A stretch of DNA of 15,617 nt. It comes from JAWVYT01 sp964605205 (lineage in GTDB: Bacteria; Gemmatimonadota; Gemmatimonadetes; Longimicrobiales; RSA9). The notes beneath the pieces are model-generated. The model searched no databases, had not been told where the DNA came from, and saw only the letters and a list, made by a program, of their open reading frames with translations. This document shows, piece after piece, positions 6,140 through 13,593 of the stretch; within the stretch, counting starts at the first letter, position 1; every line of letters begins with the position of its first letter. The stretch lies in the NCBI GenBank assembly GCA_964605205.1, contig CAZSBL010000079.1, positions 1 through 15,617 on the forward strand, in the 5' to 3' direction. The position numbers and the translations under genes were made by a program.

Positions 6140-7020
6140 GGGAGCGGGCGCTGGTCACGTTCACGGTTCTGGGCCAGGCGGCCGTGGGGATGCTGGCGGC
6201 GCTGGCGCTGGTGCGGTGGCAGGTGCCCGCCCTGGTCGGGCTCGGCCCGGTGCCCGCCGGCCCCGAAGACGGCTGGCTGGTGACGCCGCTCCTGGCCGTG
6301 GGCGTGCTCCTGGCGATTACGGCCGTCGCCGCGGTGCTGCACCTGGGCAGCCCCCGGAACGCGTGGCGGGCGCTGACCGGTCTCGGCAGCTCGTGGCTGA
6401 GCCGGGAGATCCTGCTGGGCGCGGCGTTCGGCGCGGCCTGGCTGCTGCTGGTGGTCATGCTCTCAACCGGGGTCGGCACCCCGGCGCTGCGGGCGTGGAT
6501 CCTGGCGCTGGCCGTGCTGCCCGGGGCGGGGATGGTCTGGGCCATGGCCCGGGTCTACCGGCTGCGGACCGTGCCCGTGTGGAACAGCGTCGTGACCGGT
6601 ACGGCGTTCCTCCTGACCACGGTGGTGCTGGGCAGCCTCGGGGCGGCGCTGGCGGTGTCCCTCGCCGGGCCCGGGTGGGAGCCGGCGATCCGGGGACTCG
6701 CGTGGGTGGCCATGGTGGGGCTGATGGCGGAGCTGGCGCTCATCCCGCTGGCCCGGAGCCACAGCGACAACGCCCGGGCGGCCTCGGACCCGGGGCTCTG
6801 GCCGGCCCCGCCCGGGCGCCGGGGGGCCGGCCGGGCCGCGCTCCTGGCGGCCGGGCTGGTGGCGGCCACGGGCGCGCTCTTCATGGCCACCATCGGCGCC
6901 GGCTCCATCGGGATGGCGCTGGTCCCGCCGTCGCTCCTCGGCGCCGCCGCGGCCGCGCTGGCGGGCGAGCTGATCGGCCGGGCGGCGTTCTACGGCGGCT
7001 ACGCCCGGGTGGGGATGTAG
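6136..7020 (+). CDS. dmsC: DMSO reductase-type membrane anchor subunit (DmsC-like)
   Basis: A hydrophobic protein of 294 residues starts at GTG 6136, overlapping the DmsB stop. It has about eight membrane segments and the DmsC hallmarks: HLGSPRNAWRAL, then SSWLSREILLGAAF, RVYRLRTVPVWNSVVTGTAF and a final GELIGRAAFYGGY. DmsC-type anchors oxidise menaquinol in the membrane and deliver electrons to the Fe-S subunit. The order and the 4-base overlaps show a translationally coupled dmsABC operon. The stop codon TAG at 7018-7020 is the last sequence before the run of Ns, so it cannot be seen whether a chaperone (DmsD/TorD-like) follows. Confidence 0.92.
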   Translation: MRERALVTFTVLGQAAVGMLAALALVRWQVPALVGLGPVPAGPEDGWLVTPLLAVGVLLAITAVAAVLHLGSPRNAWRALTGLGSSWLSREILLGAAFGAAWLLLVVMLSTGVGTPALRAWILALAVLPGAGMVWAMARVYRLRTVPVWNSVVTGTAFLLTTVVLGSLGAALAVSLAGPGWEPAIRGLAWVAMVGLMAELALIPLARSHSDNARAASDPGLWPAPPGRRGAGRAALLAAGLVAATGALFMATIGAGSIGMALVPPSLLGAAAAALAGELIGRAAFYGGYARVGM

Positions 7021-7120
7021 NNNNNNNNNNNNNNNNNNNNNNNNNNNNNNNNNNNNNNNNNNNNNNNNNNNNNNNNNNNNNNNNNNNNNNNNNNNNNNNN
7101 NNNNNNNNNNNNNNNNNNNN
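7021..7120. other. Assembly gap (100 Ns)
   Basis: Exactly 100 Ns, the conventional placeholder for a scaffold gap of unknown size. Features on either side should not be assumed to be neighbours at this distance. The gap begins right after the DmsC stop and cuts off the C-terminus of the Pcm/esterase reading frame. Confidence 0.98.
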
Positions 7121-7266
7121 TAGTGGCTCTGGAGCTCCGTCTCGGGGCGGTAGATCACGCCGATGGCCCGCTCCAGCCGCTCCTCCATGAGCCGCTCGCG
7201 CAGGATCGGGGCGTCCGGGTCCCGGAGGTGCAGGATGAAGTTCTCCACCCCGGACTCGTGGGCCAG
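7121..7266 (-). pseudogene. C-terminal tail of the erythromycin-esterase-like domain, downstream of an in-frame TAG
   Basis: Reading on in the same frame past the TAG at 7267-7269 gives LAHESGVENFILHLRDPDAP and later RLERAIGVIYRPETELQSH. This is the normal C-terminal end of an erythromycin-esterase-family protein, where RxERAIGVIYRPETExxSHY is strongly conserved. There is no frameshift: one codon is TAG. The stretch runs into the scaffold gap at 7120. It is therefore the severed end of the upstream gene, either through a real nonsense mutation or through a base error close to a contig end. Confidence 0.8.
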
Positions 7267-9105
7267 CTACTCGTAGCTCTGGGAGTGCGACGGGCGGACT
7301 TCCTTGATCTCCATCGGCCCGTCCCAGTCCGAGGCGGCGGCCACCGTCCCGGTGTGGGTGCCGAAGCCGATGAGCTGCGCGTCCGGGCCGTGCGCGGCCC
7401 GGGCCAGCCGGCCCACGTTGTGCTCGCCGCGCTCGCCCATGGCGGTGGCCGCGGCGTCGCCCAGGTGGGAGTTGTGCGCCCAGACGATCCCCTTCGCGTC
7501 GGGCCCGTACAGGTCCAGGAGCATCTCCAGCGTGTCGAACATGTGCTGGTCCCGCAGGTTCCACGACGAGACCCGGCCACGGTACATGGCCCGGTAGTAG
7601 CGCTCGGCGCTGGCCACCAGCCGGGCGTTCTGCATGGCGTCCACGAACCGCTTCCCATCGCGGCGGACGTACTCCATCCGCTTGTCCAGGAGGTCCTGGA
7701 GCATGGCCACCACGTCTTCCTCGCACTCGTCGAAGCGGCCGGACATGACGGCGCGGCCGTAGAGCACCGGGTCGTCCTGCCACGGCATCAGGCACGCGTA
7801 CCGGTCACGGGCCACACTGGCGGCGTCGGGGTCCACCGAGTCGAGGTAGTCGAGCACGGCGCCGATTGAGGCGTGCATGGAGTAGAGGTCGAGGCCGTGG
7901 AACCCGGTCATGCTCTCATGGTCCGTGGGGTCCGTGGCCCGGCCGTTGTGGGTCCGGAGCCAGTGGATGAAGTCCATGACCTCCTCGTTCGCCCACATCC
8001 ACCGGGGGAACCGCTGGAACGGCTTCCGGTCCGGTCGCTCGCCCGGGTCGTGCCGGACGTACGCATCGATCTCCGCCGCGTCCGGCCAGTCGGCCTCCAC
8101 CGCCACGAAGTCGAAGTCGTGGTTCGCGATCAGCTCGCGGCTGATCCGGGCCCGCATGCGGTAGAAGTCCGACGTGCCGTGGCTGGCCTCGCCGAGAAGC
8201 ACCAGACGCGCGTCGCCGATCCGGTCGAGGAGGGGGTCGAGGTCCGCGGTCTCCAGGTCTTCGAAAGGCTCGGCCGACGCCGCCATGAGCTCCGGCAGCG
8301 TGGTCGGCGGGGCGTCGGCGGGCTCGGCCTTCGCCGCGGCCGCGGTGCTACCGGTCGGCGGGGTCGGTTCGGTGGATGGTGAGGCCGGCGGCTCCGTGGT
8401 GACCTCCCCTTCCTCCGGGGCCCAGCCGGCGGAGCCCACCAGCGGGACGAAGCGGACGGCGCCCAGCTTCTCCTCCTCGAACGACTCACCGTCCTCCGAC
8501 TTCCGGATCCGGAGCAGCTCCTGCCCGAACTTGGTGGTGCCCCGGGGGATGACCAGCCGCCCGCCCGCCGCGAGCTGGTCCTTCAGCGCCGGTGGGACGG
8601 TGCCCGGGGAGCCGGCGGCCACCAGGATGGCGTCGTACGGCGCGTGCTCCGGCCATCCGAGCGTGCCATCCCGGATGGCGAACTCGATGTTGTGGTAGCC
8701 CAGGGCGTCGAAGCGACGCTCCGCCGCCTCCAGCGCCAGGCTCTCGTGGCGCTCCACCGTGTAGACCTCGTCCGCCGCGCGACTGAACACCGCCGCCGCG
8801 TAGCCGGAGCCGGTGCCCACCTCCAGCACCCGGTCGCCCGGGCCGAGCTCGGCGGCCTCGGCCATCATGGCCACCATGTAGGGCTGCGAGATGGTCTGGT
8901 CTTCCCCGATGGGGAGCGGGCGGTCATGGTACGCCAGCTCCGAGACCTTCTCCGGAACGAAGACCTCCCGGGGGACCGCGTGCATGGCGTCCAGCACGTT
9001 CTCGTCGGTGACGCCCCGGGCGGCGATGTGCCGCTCCACCATCCATTCCCGCTCCGTGCGCCTGGCTTCGGCGTCGATCCGCTGGCCGGTCTCCGCTTCT
9101 GACAT
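7267..9105 (-). CDS. Fusion of protein-L-isoaspartate O-methyltransferase and erythromycin-esterase-like domain (ends at premature TAG)
   Basis: The 612-residue reading frame starts at ATG 9105 behind GGAGGAGG. Residues 1-225 are a Pcm enzyme, which methylates isoaspartyl residues for protein repair. Seen are MVERHIAARGVTDENVLDAM, VPREVFVP, the LPIGEDQTISQP active-site loop (about 64-75) and the SAM motif VLEVGTGSGYAAAV (93-106). A Pro/Ala/Thr/Glu-rich linker spans about 230-275. Residues 275-612 are an erythromycin-esterase-family hydrolase with GEASHG (H309), VAVEADWPDA (E337) and VWAHNSHLGD (H544, H547), the positions that form the catalytic pocket in EreA/EreB. Most chromosomal members are not known to inactivate macrolides, so the substrate is open. 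The frame stops after SHSQSYE at TAG 7267-7269, although the homologous sequence continues for at least 48 codons. The first domain and the catalytic residues of the second are complete. Confidence 0.9.
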   Translation of the reverse strand: MSEAETGQRIDAEARRTEREWMVERHIAARGVTDENVLDAMHAVPREVFVPEKVSELAYHDRPLPIGEDQTISQPYMVAMMAEAAELGPGDRVLEVGTGSGYAAAVFSRAADEVYTVERHESLALEAAERRFDALGYHNIEFAIRDGTLGWPEHAPYDAILVAAGSPGTVPPALKDQLAAGGRLVIPRGTTKFGQELLRIRKSEDGESFEEEKLGAVRFVPLVGSAGWAPEEGEVTTEPPASPSTEPTPPTGSTAAAAKAEPADAPPTTLPELMAASAEPFEDLETADLDPLLDRIGDARLVLLGEASHGTSDFYRMRARISRELIANHDFDFVAVEADWPDAAEIDAYVRHDPGERPDRKPFQRFPRWMWANEEVMDFIHWLRTHNGRATDPTDHESMTGFHGLDLYSMHASIGAVLDYLDSVDPDAASVARDRYACLMPWQDDPVLYGRAVMSGRFDECEEDVVAMLQDLLDKRMEYVRRDGKRFVDAMQNARLVASAERYYRAMYRGRVSSWNLRDQHMFDTLEMLLDLYGPDAKGIVWAHNSHLGDAAATAMGERGEHNVGRLARAAHGPDAQLIGFGTHTGTVAAASDWDGPMEIKEVRPSHSQSYE

Positions 9106-9232
9106 GCTGCCTCCTCCATCGCGAACAGGACGGTCCCTCCAGGCGCAGAACGCTGCATCAATCGCACCGCCGAACGCTGGCGCGGCGTGGGTGAGACCAC
9201 CGGCAGCGACGCGGCCGCCACCCCGGCTGGCG

Positions 9233-9812
9233 CTACCCGTCCAGCTCCCGGGCCAGGAACGTGGCCGCGGCCTCGTAGGCCCGGACCCAGCTGGCGTGCA
9301 GGATGAACCCGTGGACCTCGTCGGGGAGGACGAGATGCTCGACGCGCACCCCGCGGGCCCGGAGCTCCTCCGTCAGATCGACCGTCTCGCTGAACCGCAC
9401 GTTGCGGTCGTCATCACCGTGGATGAGCAGTACGGGGTCCTCCCAGCGGCTGAGGTCGTGCATCGGCGACGACTCCAGCGCGATCCGCGCCACCTCGGGC
9501 CGGGCCCCCGGCTCGTAGTCGACGAAGTTAGCGATCCCCACGTTCCAGTCGTGGACGCCGTGCAGGTCCACGCCGGCGGCGAAGAGCTCGGGCGCCCGGG
9601 CCAGGCCCATGGCGGTGAGGTAGCCGCCGTAGGAGCCGCCCCAGAGCCCGATCCGGTCCGGGTCGACGCGGGGGTGCTCGGCCAGGAAGGTGCCGGCGCC
9701 CAGGACGTCGTTGAGCTCCGACCCGCCGCCGGCGCCGTAGTTCTCCGCCTCGCGGAAGTCCAGGCCGTAGCCCACGCCGCTCCGGTAGTTCACCGACAGC
9801 ACCACCGTGCAC
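9233..9812 (-). pseudogene. 5'-truncated S9 prolyl-oligopeptidase family serine peptidase (C-terminal catalytic remnant)
   Basis: About 190 residues match the C-terminal alpha/beta-hydrolase half of S9 peptidases (dipeptidyl-peptidase or acylaminoacyl-peptidase type). Seen are VVLSVNYRSGVGYG, the nucleophile motif LWGGSYGGYLT, HGDDDRNV with the catalytic Asp, and DEVHGF with the catalytic His. The stop is TAG at 9233-9235. Family members carry a beta-propeller and more than 400 residues before this point. Here similarity ends near 9812, and the sequence beyond contains a palindrome and then an unrelated plus-strand methyltransferase. The frame happens to stay open across that gene on the opposite strand, but the translation there is nonsense. 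I see no credible start with a ribosome site, so I treat it as a gene remnant left by deletion or rearrangement. The catalytic triad is intact, so a short expressed hydrolase cannot be fully excluded. Confidence 0.75.
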
Positions 9813-9858
9813 CGGTTCAGATGGCGGTGCCGGCAACCGTGTGGGATCCGTCTGCTTC

Positions 9859-9917
9859 TGTCCCCGGGAATTGTTGGTCCCCTCGACCACGGGCTCGACC
9901 AACAGGACCCGGGGACA
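9859..9917. repeat. GC-rich palindrome next to the S9 peptidase breakpoint
   Basis: TGTCCCCGGG (9859-9868) pairs perfectly with CCCGGGGACA (9908-9917). After a 3/3 internal loop, TGTTGGTC (9872-9879) pairs with GACCAACA (9897-9904), leaving a 17-base loop. The structure is not followed by a T run, so it does not look like a standard intrinsic terminator. It resembles a REP-type mobile hairpin and lies about 45 bases beyond the end of recognisable S9 peptidase sequence. Confidence 0.75.
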
Positions 9918-10054
9918 CAATCAGAGTCTCCGGGCGTCCTCACGTACGCTCCCATCCCCCCTTCCTCCCCTCCCGCCCGCATTGCAGATTGGGCCATGCC
10001 TCGATCGGCCATACACATGTCGCATCGGGCAGCGTCCCAACCAGCCATGCCATC

Positions 10055-10990
10055 ATGAGCCACTTCACCAACGCCTACGCCGACCCCCACCGCGCCGCTT
10101 CCTACGCCTCGCTCGGCTTCCCCGCCACCTACTCCCTCGCCTTCCGCGACCTTCCGGCGCTCTTCGAGGCCCACGGCGTCGGGGCCGTCCGGAGCGGCGA
10201 CGAGGGCGGCGACGAGGGCGGCGGCTCCGGTCGGGAAGACCCCCAAACACCTCGCCGCGCCCTCGATTTCGGCTGCGGCGCAGGCCGCTCGACCCGGTTC
10301 CTGCGCGGCCTCGGCTACGACGTCACCGGGGTCGACATCTCCGAGCCGATGCTGGCCCGGGCCCGGGAGCTGGACCCGAACCCGGACCCGGAAGCCGGCG
10401 ATCGCTACCTCCTGATCGACGACGACCCGTCGGCCCTGCCCCCGGGGCCCTTCGACCTGATCCTCGCCGCCTACCCGTTCGACAACATCCCCGGCGAGGA
10501 CCACCGCGCGGCGCTGCTGACGGGGCTCCGCCAGCGCCTGACGGGGCTGCGGCAGCGGCTGGCGGGCTCGGCGGGGCCAGGGCGAGGGTCCCACGAGGGG
10601 CCGGGACACGAGTCGGAACAGGCGCCGGGACACGAGTCGGTGGCGGCGGGTCGCCTGGTGCTCATCGCGTCGTCGCCGGAGCTGTACGTCCACGAGTGGG
10701 CGACGTTCACCACCGCCCGGTGGCCGGAGAACGCCGATGCGGGCAGCGGCGATCCCGTCCGGATCGCCATCAAGGAGGGGGGCGACCCGCGTCCGGTGGA
10801 CGATTTCCGCTGGTTCGAGCGCGACTACCGCCGGGCCTTCGACCGGGCGGGGCTGGAGGTCCTGGAGGTCCACCGCCCGCTGGCCACGGGCGAGGAGTCG
10901 CTCGAGTGGATCGCCGAGACGGAGGTCGCGCCGTGGGTGATCTACGTTACCGGCGTGTCATCGGCCGTGGCGGATGGGTCGGCCTCGTAG
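10055..10990 (+). CDS. Class I SAM-dependent methyltransferase
   Basis: The 311-residue protein has SAM-binding motif I ALDFGCGAGRSTRFL (residues 69-83) and the acidic motif VTGVDISEPML. AYPFDNIP, SSPELYVHEWATFTT, RPVDDFRWFERDY and APWVIYV are also present. Together these match a widespread class I methyltransferase family whose substrate is not known to me. The start at ATG 10055 places SHFTNAYADPHRAASYASLG at the N-terminus, as in relatives; no clear Shine-Dalgarno is present. Two low-complexity inserts stand out: an acidic Gly run (GDEGGDEGGGSG, 48-59), and about 40 residues (155-198) between a helix and the strand beginning LVLIASS. The second insert is built from duplications: TGLRQRL twice in a row, and PGHES twice, the latter encoded by a 16-base direct repeat at 10601-10616 and 10625-10640. 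The gene converges on the heme A synthase gene with 24 bases between. Confidence 0.88.
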   Translation: MSHFTNAYADPHRAASYASLGFPATYSLAFRDLPALFEAHGVGAVRSGDEGGDEGGGSGREDPQTPRRALDFGCGAGRSTRFLRGLGYDVTGVDISEPMLARARELDPNPDPEAGDRYLLIDDDPSALPPGPFDLILAAYPFDNIPGEDHRAALLTGLRQRLTGLRQRLAGSAGPGRGSHEGPGHESEQAPGHESVAAGRLVLIASSPELYVHEWATFTTARWPENADAGSGDPVRIAIKEGGDPRPVDDFRWFERDYRRAFDRAGLEVLEVHRPLATGEESLEWIAETEVAPWVIYVTGVSSAVADGSAS

Positions 10991-11014
10991 CACCCCGAGC
11001 GTTCCCGGCGGTGG

Positions 11015-12121
11015 TCAGCCGGCCGGCGCCAGCTCCCGCACGTGGTGCCACCACCAGACCCAGACGCCGAAGAGCACCATGGCCGTGGCCTGGTGGATGA
11101 CGGCCAGCGAGACGGGCACGAAGTAGATCAGCGTCAGGACGCCGAGCAGGTACTGGACCAGGATCCCCACCAGGAAGGCGGTGTTGAGCCGCTGGCTGTG
11201 GAGGTCGGCGTCGCTGCGCCGCACCATCACGAACACGCCGATCACCACCAGCCCCAGCACCGTACCGAGCACGCGGTGCATCCACTGCACGGCCACCGGG
11301 TTCTGGAAGAAGTTGACGATGGCCGGCTCGAGCCAGTAGAGCGACGGCGGGACGAGCTTCCCGTCCATGAGCGGGAAGGTGTTGTGGTAGCGACCCGCCT
11401 TGAGCCCGGCGACGAAGGCGCCCCAGACCACCTGGAGGGCGAACACGATCCCCATGGCGGCCAGGCCCCGTCGCATGAGTCGACGCGTCGCCTCGGCCAC
11501 CCGGGTCCGGCGCTCCGGCACGGTCATCTCCCGGGCCAGCCAGGTGGCGAAGCCGAAGATGACGAACGCGAGGGAGAGGTGGGCGGCCAGGCGGTAGTGG
11601 CTGACGGAGGGCCGGTCGACGAGCCCGCTGGCCACCATGAACCACCCCATGACGCCCTGGGCGGCGCCGAGGCCGAAGAGCGCCAGGGCGCGCCAGAGGA
11701 GCGGTCGGTTGAAGTAGCTGCGGAGCCAGAAGAAGACGAACGGGATCAGGAAGACCAGGCCGATGGCGCGAGCCAGGAGCCGGTGCAGGTACTCCCAGAA
11801 GAAGATGACCTTGAACTCGTGGAGGGTCATCCCCCGGCGCAGCTGCTGGTACTCGGGGAACTCCCGGTAGCGATTGAAGACGCGCTCCCAGTCGGCCTCG
11901 GTGAGCGGTGGGATCACGCCCACGAACGGGTCCCAGTCCACGATGGAGAGCCCCGACTGGGTCAGCCGGGTGATCCCGCCCACGATGAGGACGCCGAGGG
12001 TCATCCCCGCCACCGCCCAGAACCACGTCCGGAGGTGGCGACGGTGGTCCTCGGGGATCGCCCGCCGCCAGTCTCCGGCGCGGGCCGCGGGGTGCGTCCG
12101 TGGCTTCGTCGGTTCGCTCAT
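11015..12121 (-). CDS. ctaA: Heme A synthase, COX15/CtaA family
   Basis: This 368-residue, eight-helix membrane protein oxidises the C8 methyl of heme O to make heme A for aa3-type cytochrome oxidases. Family features are GGITRLTQSGLSIVDWDP after the first helix, FFWEYLHRLLAR with E110 and H113, SHYRLAAHLSLAF with H181, WMHRVLG with H282, and VIHQATAMVLF with H343. All four heme-ligand histidines of the two pseudo-symmetric halves are present. The long loop REFPEYQQLRRGMTLHEFK and absence of the Cys pair of Bacillus CtaA place it with the mitochondrial/alphaproteobacterial COX15 type. ATG 12121 was chosen because it lies just before the family-like N-terminus and 9 bases after a TATATT box, suggesting a nearly leaderless mRNA. 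A heme-copper oxidase must be encoded elsewhere. Confidence 0.95.
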   Translation of the reverse strand: MSEPTKPRTHPAARAGDWRRAIPEDHRRHLRTWFWAVAGMTLGVLIVGGITRLTQSGLSIVDWDPFVGVIPPLTEADWERVFNRYREFPEYQQLRRGMTLHEFKVIFFWEYLHRLLARAIGLVFLIPFVFFWLRSYFNRPLLWRALALFGLGAAQGVMGWFMVASGLVDRPSVSHYRLAAHLSLAFVIFGFATWLAREMTVPERRTRVAEATRRLMRRGLAAMGIVFALQVVWGAFVAGLKAGRYHNTFPLMDGKLVPPSLYWLEPAIVNFFQNPVAVQWMHRVLGTVLGLVVIGVFVMVRRSDADLHSQRLNTAFLVGILVQYLLGVLTLIYFVPVSLAVIHQATAMVLFGVWVWWWHHVRELAPAG

Positions 12122-12130
12122 GAGGGCCGG

Positions 12131-12136
12131 AATATA
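12131..12136 (-). promoter_or_regulatory. Putative -10 element TATATT before ctaA
   Basis: Read on the minus strand, TATATTCCGG begins at 12136, with TATATT ending 9 bases before the ATG at 12121. Transcription starting the usual 6-8 bases after the box would give a 5' leader of only a few bases. The same 10-mer is at 1124-1133 before the radical SAM gene. The -35 region is weak. Confidence 0.5.
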
Positions 12137-12162
12137 AACGAGCCCCGAACGCCGTACCACCG

Positions 12163-12843
12163 TCAGCCCGACAGCTTCGCCACAACCTCCTGGAACCGGT
12201 CCGGGTCCCGGAGCACCGGGCCGTGGCCGAAGCAGATCACCTCCGGCTCCAGCGCGGCGAGCTTCCGGGCCGAGTCCCGGTTCGTCGCCGGGTCCCACGA
12301 GATGAGCCGGAACGGCTCCATCGGCCCGAGCCGGAGCGTGGCCGGGCTGCGATGGAAGAGCACGTCGCCGAGGACCAGCACTCCATCCCGCTCCCGCCAG
12401 AACGCCAGGTGGCCGGGGGTGTGCCCCGGCGTCTCCACCACGGTGAAATCGGCCGCCAGCGCGTCGCCCTCCTCGAGCGCCCGCTCCACGGGGTGGGCGG
12501 GGCCGCTCATCCGGCCGCCGAGCCGCGCCATCAACGACGACGGCTCGGGGAAGAGGACCGTCGTGTCCCCCGACTCCATCGCCTCCCGGTCACCCTCGCC
12601 GCACAGCAGCGGGAGCCGGAAGTACTCGCACACCGCGTGGCTGCTCCCCTGGTGGTCCGGGTGGGCGTGGGTCAGGGCGTGGGCGGAAGGGGGGCGGTCC
12701 TCGAGGGTCCGGACCAGCTTCCGCCCGGCGCCGGGTGTGCCGGCATCGACCAGGACATCGCCGATCAGGTACACGTTGATCAGGTCGAGGGGCATCAGCG
12801 ACAGACGGCGGACACCGGGCGCGACCTCAACGAATCCTGCCAT
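12163..12843 (-). CDS. Metallo-beta-lactamase-fold hydrolase
   Basis: The 226-residue protein has the complete metal site of the glyoxalase II-like MBL superfamily: THAHPDH with H59, H61, D63 and H64, then TPGHTPGH with H141, LGDVLF with D160, and FGHGP with H207. These bind two metal ions, usually zinc or iron. The N-terminus (EVAPGVRRLSL, then INVYLIGDVLVDAG) is typical of stand-alone hydrolases of this group. ATG 12843 is preceded by AAGGGG. The gene runs in the same direction as ctaA with about 40 bases between, but ctaA has its own promoter-like box. Substrate is unknown; members include glyoxalase II, lactonases and persulfide dioxygenases, and nothing here separates them. Confidence 0.92.
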   Translation of the reverse strand: MAGFVEVAPGVRRLSLMPLDLINVYLIGDVLVDAGTPGAGRKLVRTLEDRPPSAHALTHAHPDHQGSSHAVCEYFRLPLLCGEGDREAMESGDTTVLFPEPSSLMARLGGRMSGPAHPVERALEEGDALAADFTVVETPGHTPGHLAFWRERDGVLVLGDVLFHRSPATLRLGPMEPFRLISWDPATNRDSARKLAALEPEVICFGHGPVLRDPDRFQEVVAKLSG

Positions 12844-12915
12844 GGCTTGCCCCTTGCTGTGGGTCTGCGGCGAAAGTGACCCGAGGCACCGACCCCCGCA
12901 AGCACCGGAGGCACC

Positions 12916-13389
12916 ATGGCGCGACAGTACTGGCTCATGAAGTCGGAGCCCCACGTCTACTCCATCGACGACCTCGAAAGCGACGGCCGGACCCACTGGG
13001 ACGGCGTCCGGAACTACCAGGCCCGCAACTTCATGCGTGACGAGATGAAGGAGGGTGACCGGGTCCTCTACTACCACAGCAACACCACCCCGCCGGGCGT
13101 GGTGGGCGTGGCCGAGGTGGTGAACGAAGGCTACCCGGACCACACCGCGCGGGACCCCGATTCCGACTACTACGACGAGAAGGCCACCGAGGACGACCCC
13201 CGCTGGTACATGGTGGACATCGAGTTCGTGAGGAAGCTGCCGCGAAAGGTCCCGCTCGCCGAGATCAAGGATGAAGAGACCCTCGACCACATGGTCCTGG
13301 TGAACCGGAGCCGCCTCAGCGTCCAGCCCGTGGAGGAGGACGAGTTCGAGCGCGTCCTGGAGATGGCGGAGGAAGAGGCGCCGGAGTAG
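12916..13389 (+). CDS. EVE-domain protein
   Basis: The 157-residue protein is a single EVE domain, a PUA-related fold thought to bind modified nucleobases. Seen are the opening YWLMKSEPHVYSIDDL, THWDGVRNYQARNFMR, GDRVLYYHSN, GVVGVAEVV, YPDHTA, and DPRWYMVDIEFVRKL. All are characteristic, and the length is normal for the bacterial thymocyte-nuclear-protein-1-like group. ATG 12916 has a GGAGG 6-7 bases upstream. It is divergent from the MBL gene, with 72 bases between. EVE proteins may recognise modified DNA or RNA, sometimes in restriction contexts, but here no restriction or modification genes are adjacent. Confidence 0.95.
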   Translation: MARQYWLMKSEPHVYSIDDLESDGRTHWDGVRNYQARNFMRDEMKEGDRVLYYHSNTTPPGVVGVAEVVNEGYPDHTARDPDSDYYDEKATEDDPRWYMVDIEFVRKLPRKVPLAEIKDEETLDHMVLVNRSRLSVQPVEEDEFERVLEMAEEEAPE

Positions 13390-13463
13390 CTCCTCCAGGG
13401 GCGTCACCCGAAGAACGGGGCCGCGTTCGTCGCGGTGAATCGAGTCCGCCGTCGCTGCCGCCC

Positions 13464-13493
13464 TTTACGGATGCCCCCACCACGCGGTATTGT
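13464..13493 (+). promoter_or_regulatory. Putative promoter of the thiamin-salvage operon
   Basis: TTTACG at 13464-13469 and TATTGT at 13488-13493 are separated by 18 bases, a plausible sigma-70-type pair. Transcription would start at about 13500, exactly where the riboswitch aptamer begins. The box continues as TATTGTCCGA, similar to the TATATTCCGG boxes at the two other promoter-like sites. Confidence 0.55.
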
Positions 13494-13500
13494 CCGAGTC

Positions 13501-13580
13501 GCGACAGGGGTGCCGGCGGCGGCCGGCTGAGATCACACCCTCAGAACCTGATCCGGGTCATGCCGGCGCAGGGAGTCCGC
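13501..13580 (+). promoter_or_regulatory. TPP riboswitch aptamer (THI element)
   Basis: The conserved TPP aptamer strings are present in order: GGGGTGCC (13507-13514), CTGAGA (13527-13532), ACCC, GAACCTGATC (13544-13553), ATGCCGGCG (13560-13568) and CAGGGA. The closing stem P1 can form between GCGAC (13501-13505) and GTCCGC (13575-13580) with one bulged C. The CCGG-rich arm between GGGGTGCC and CTGAGA makes an internal stem. The aptamer binds thiamin pyrophosphate and normally turns expression off. It precedes two TenA genes, which agrees with regulation by thiamin status. Confidence 0.95.
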
Positions 13581-13593
13581 CCGCCGTCACGCT

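Noticed and set aside
7018..7123. Identical TAG on both sides of the N run, hinting at a simple contig overlap
   Set aside because: Three bases of identity are expected by chance, and the gap size is a placeholder.
7267..8285. Macrolide-resistance gene
   Set aside because: Erythromycin-esterase family membership alone does not imply resistance. The domain is fused to Pcm and is a chromosomal type without mobile context.
9813..10873. The S9 peptidase frame stays open leftward through the methyltransferase locus, suggesting a 546-residue fusion
   Set aside because: The upstream translation is antisense to a well-supported methyltransferase and shows no propeller or peptidase sequence.
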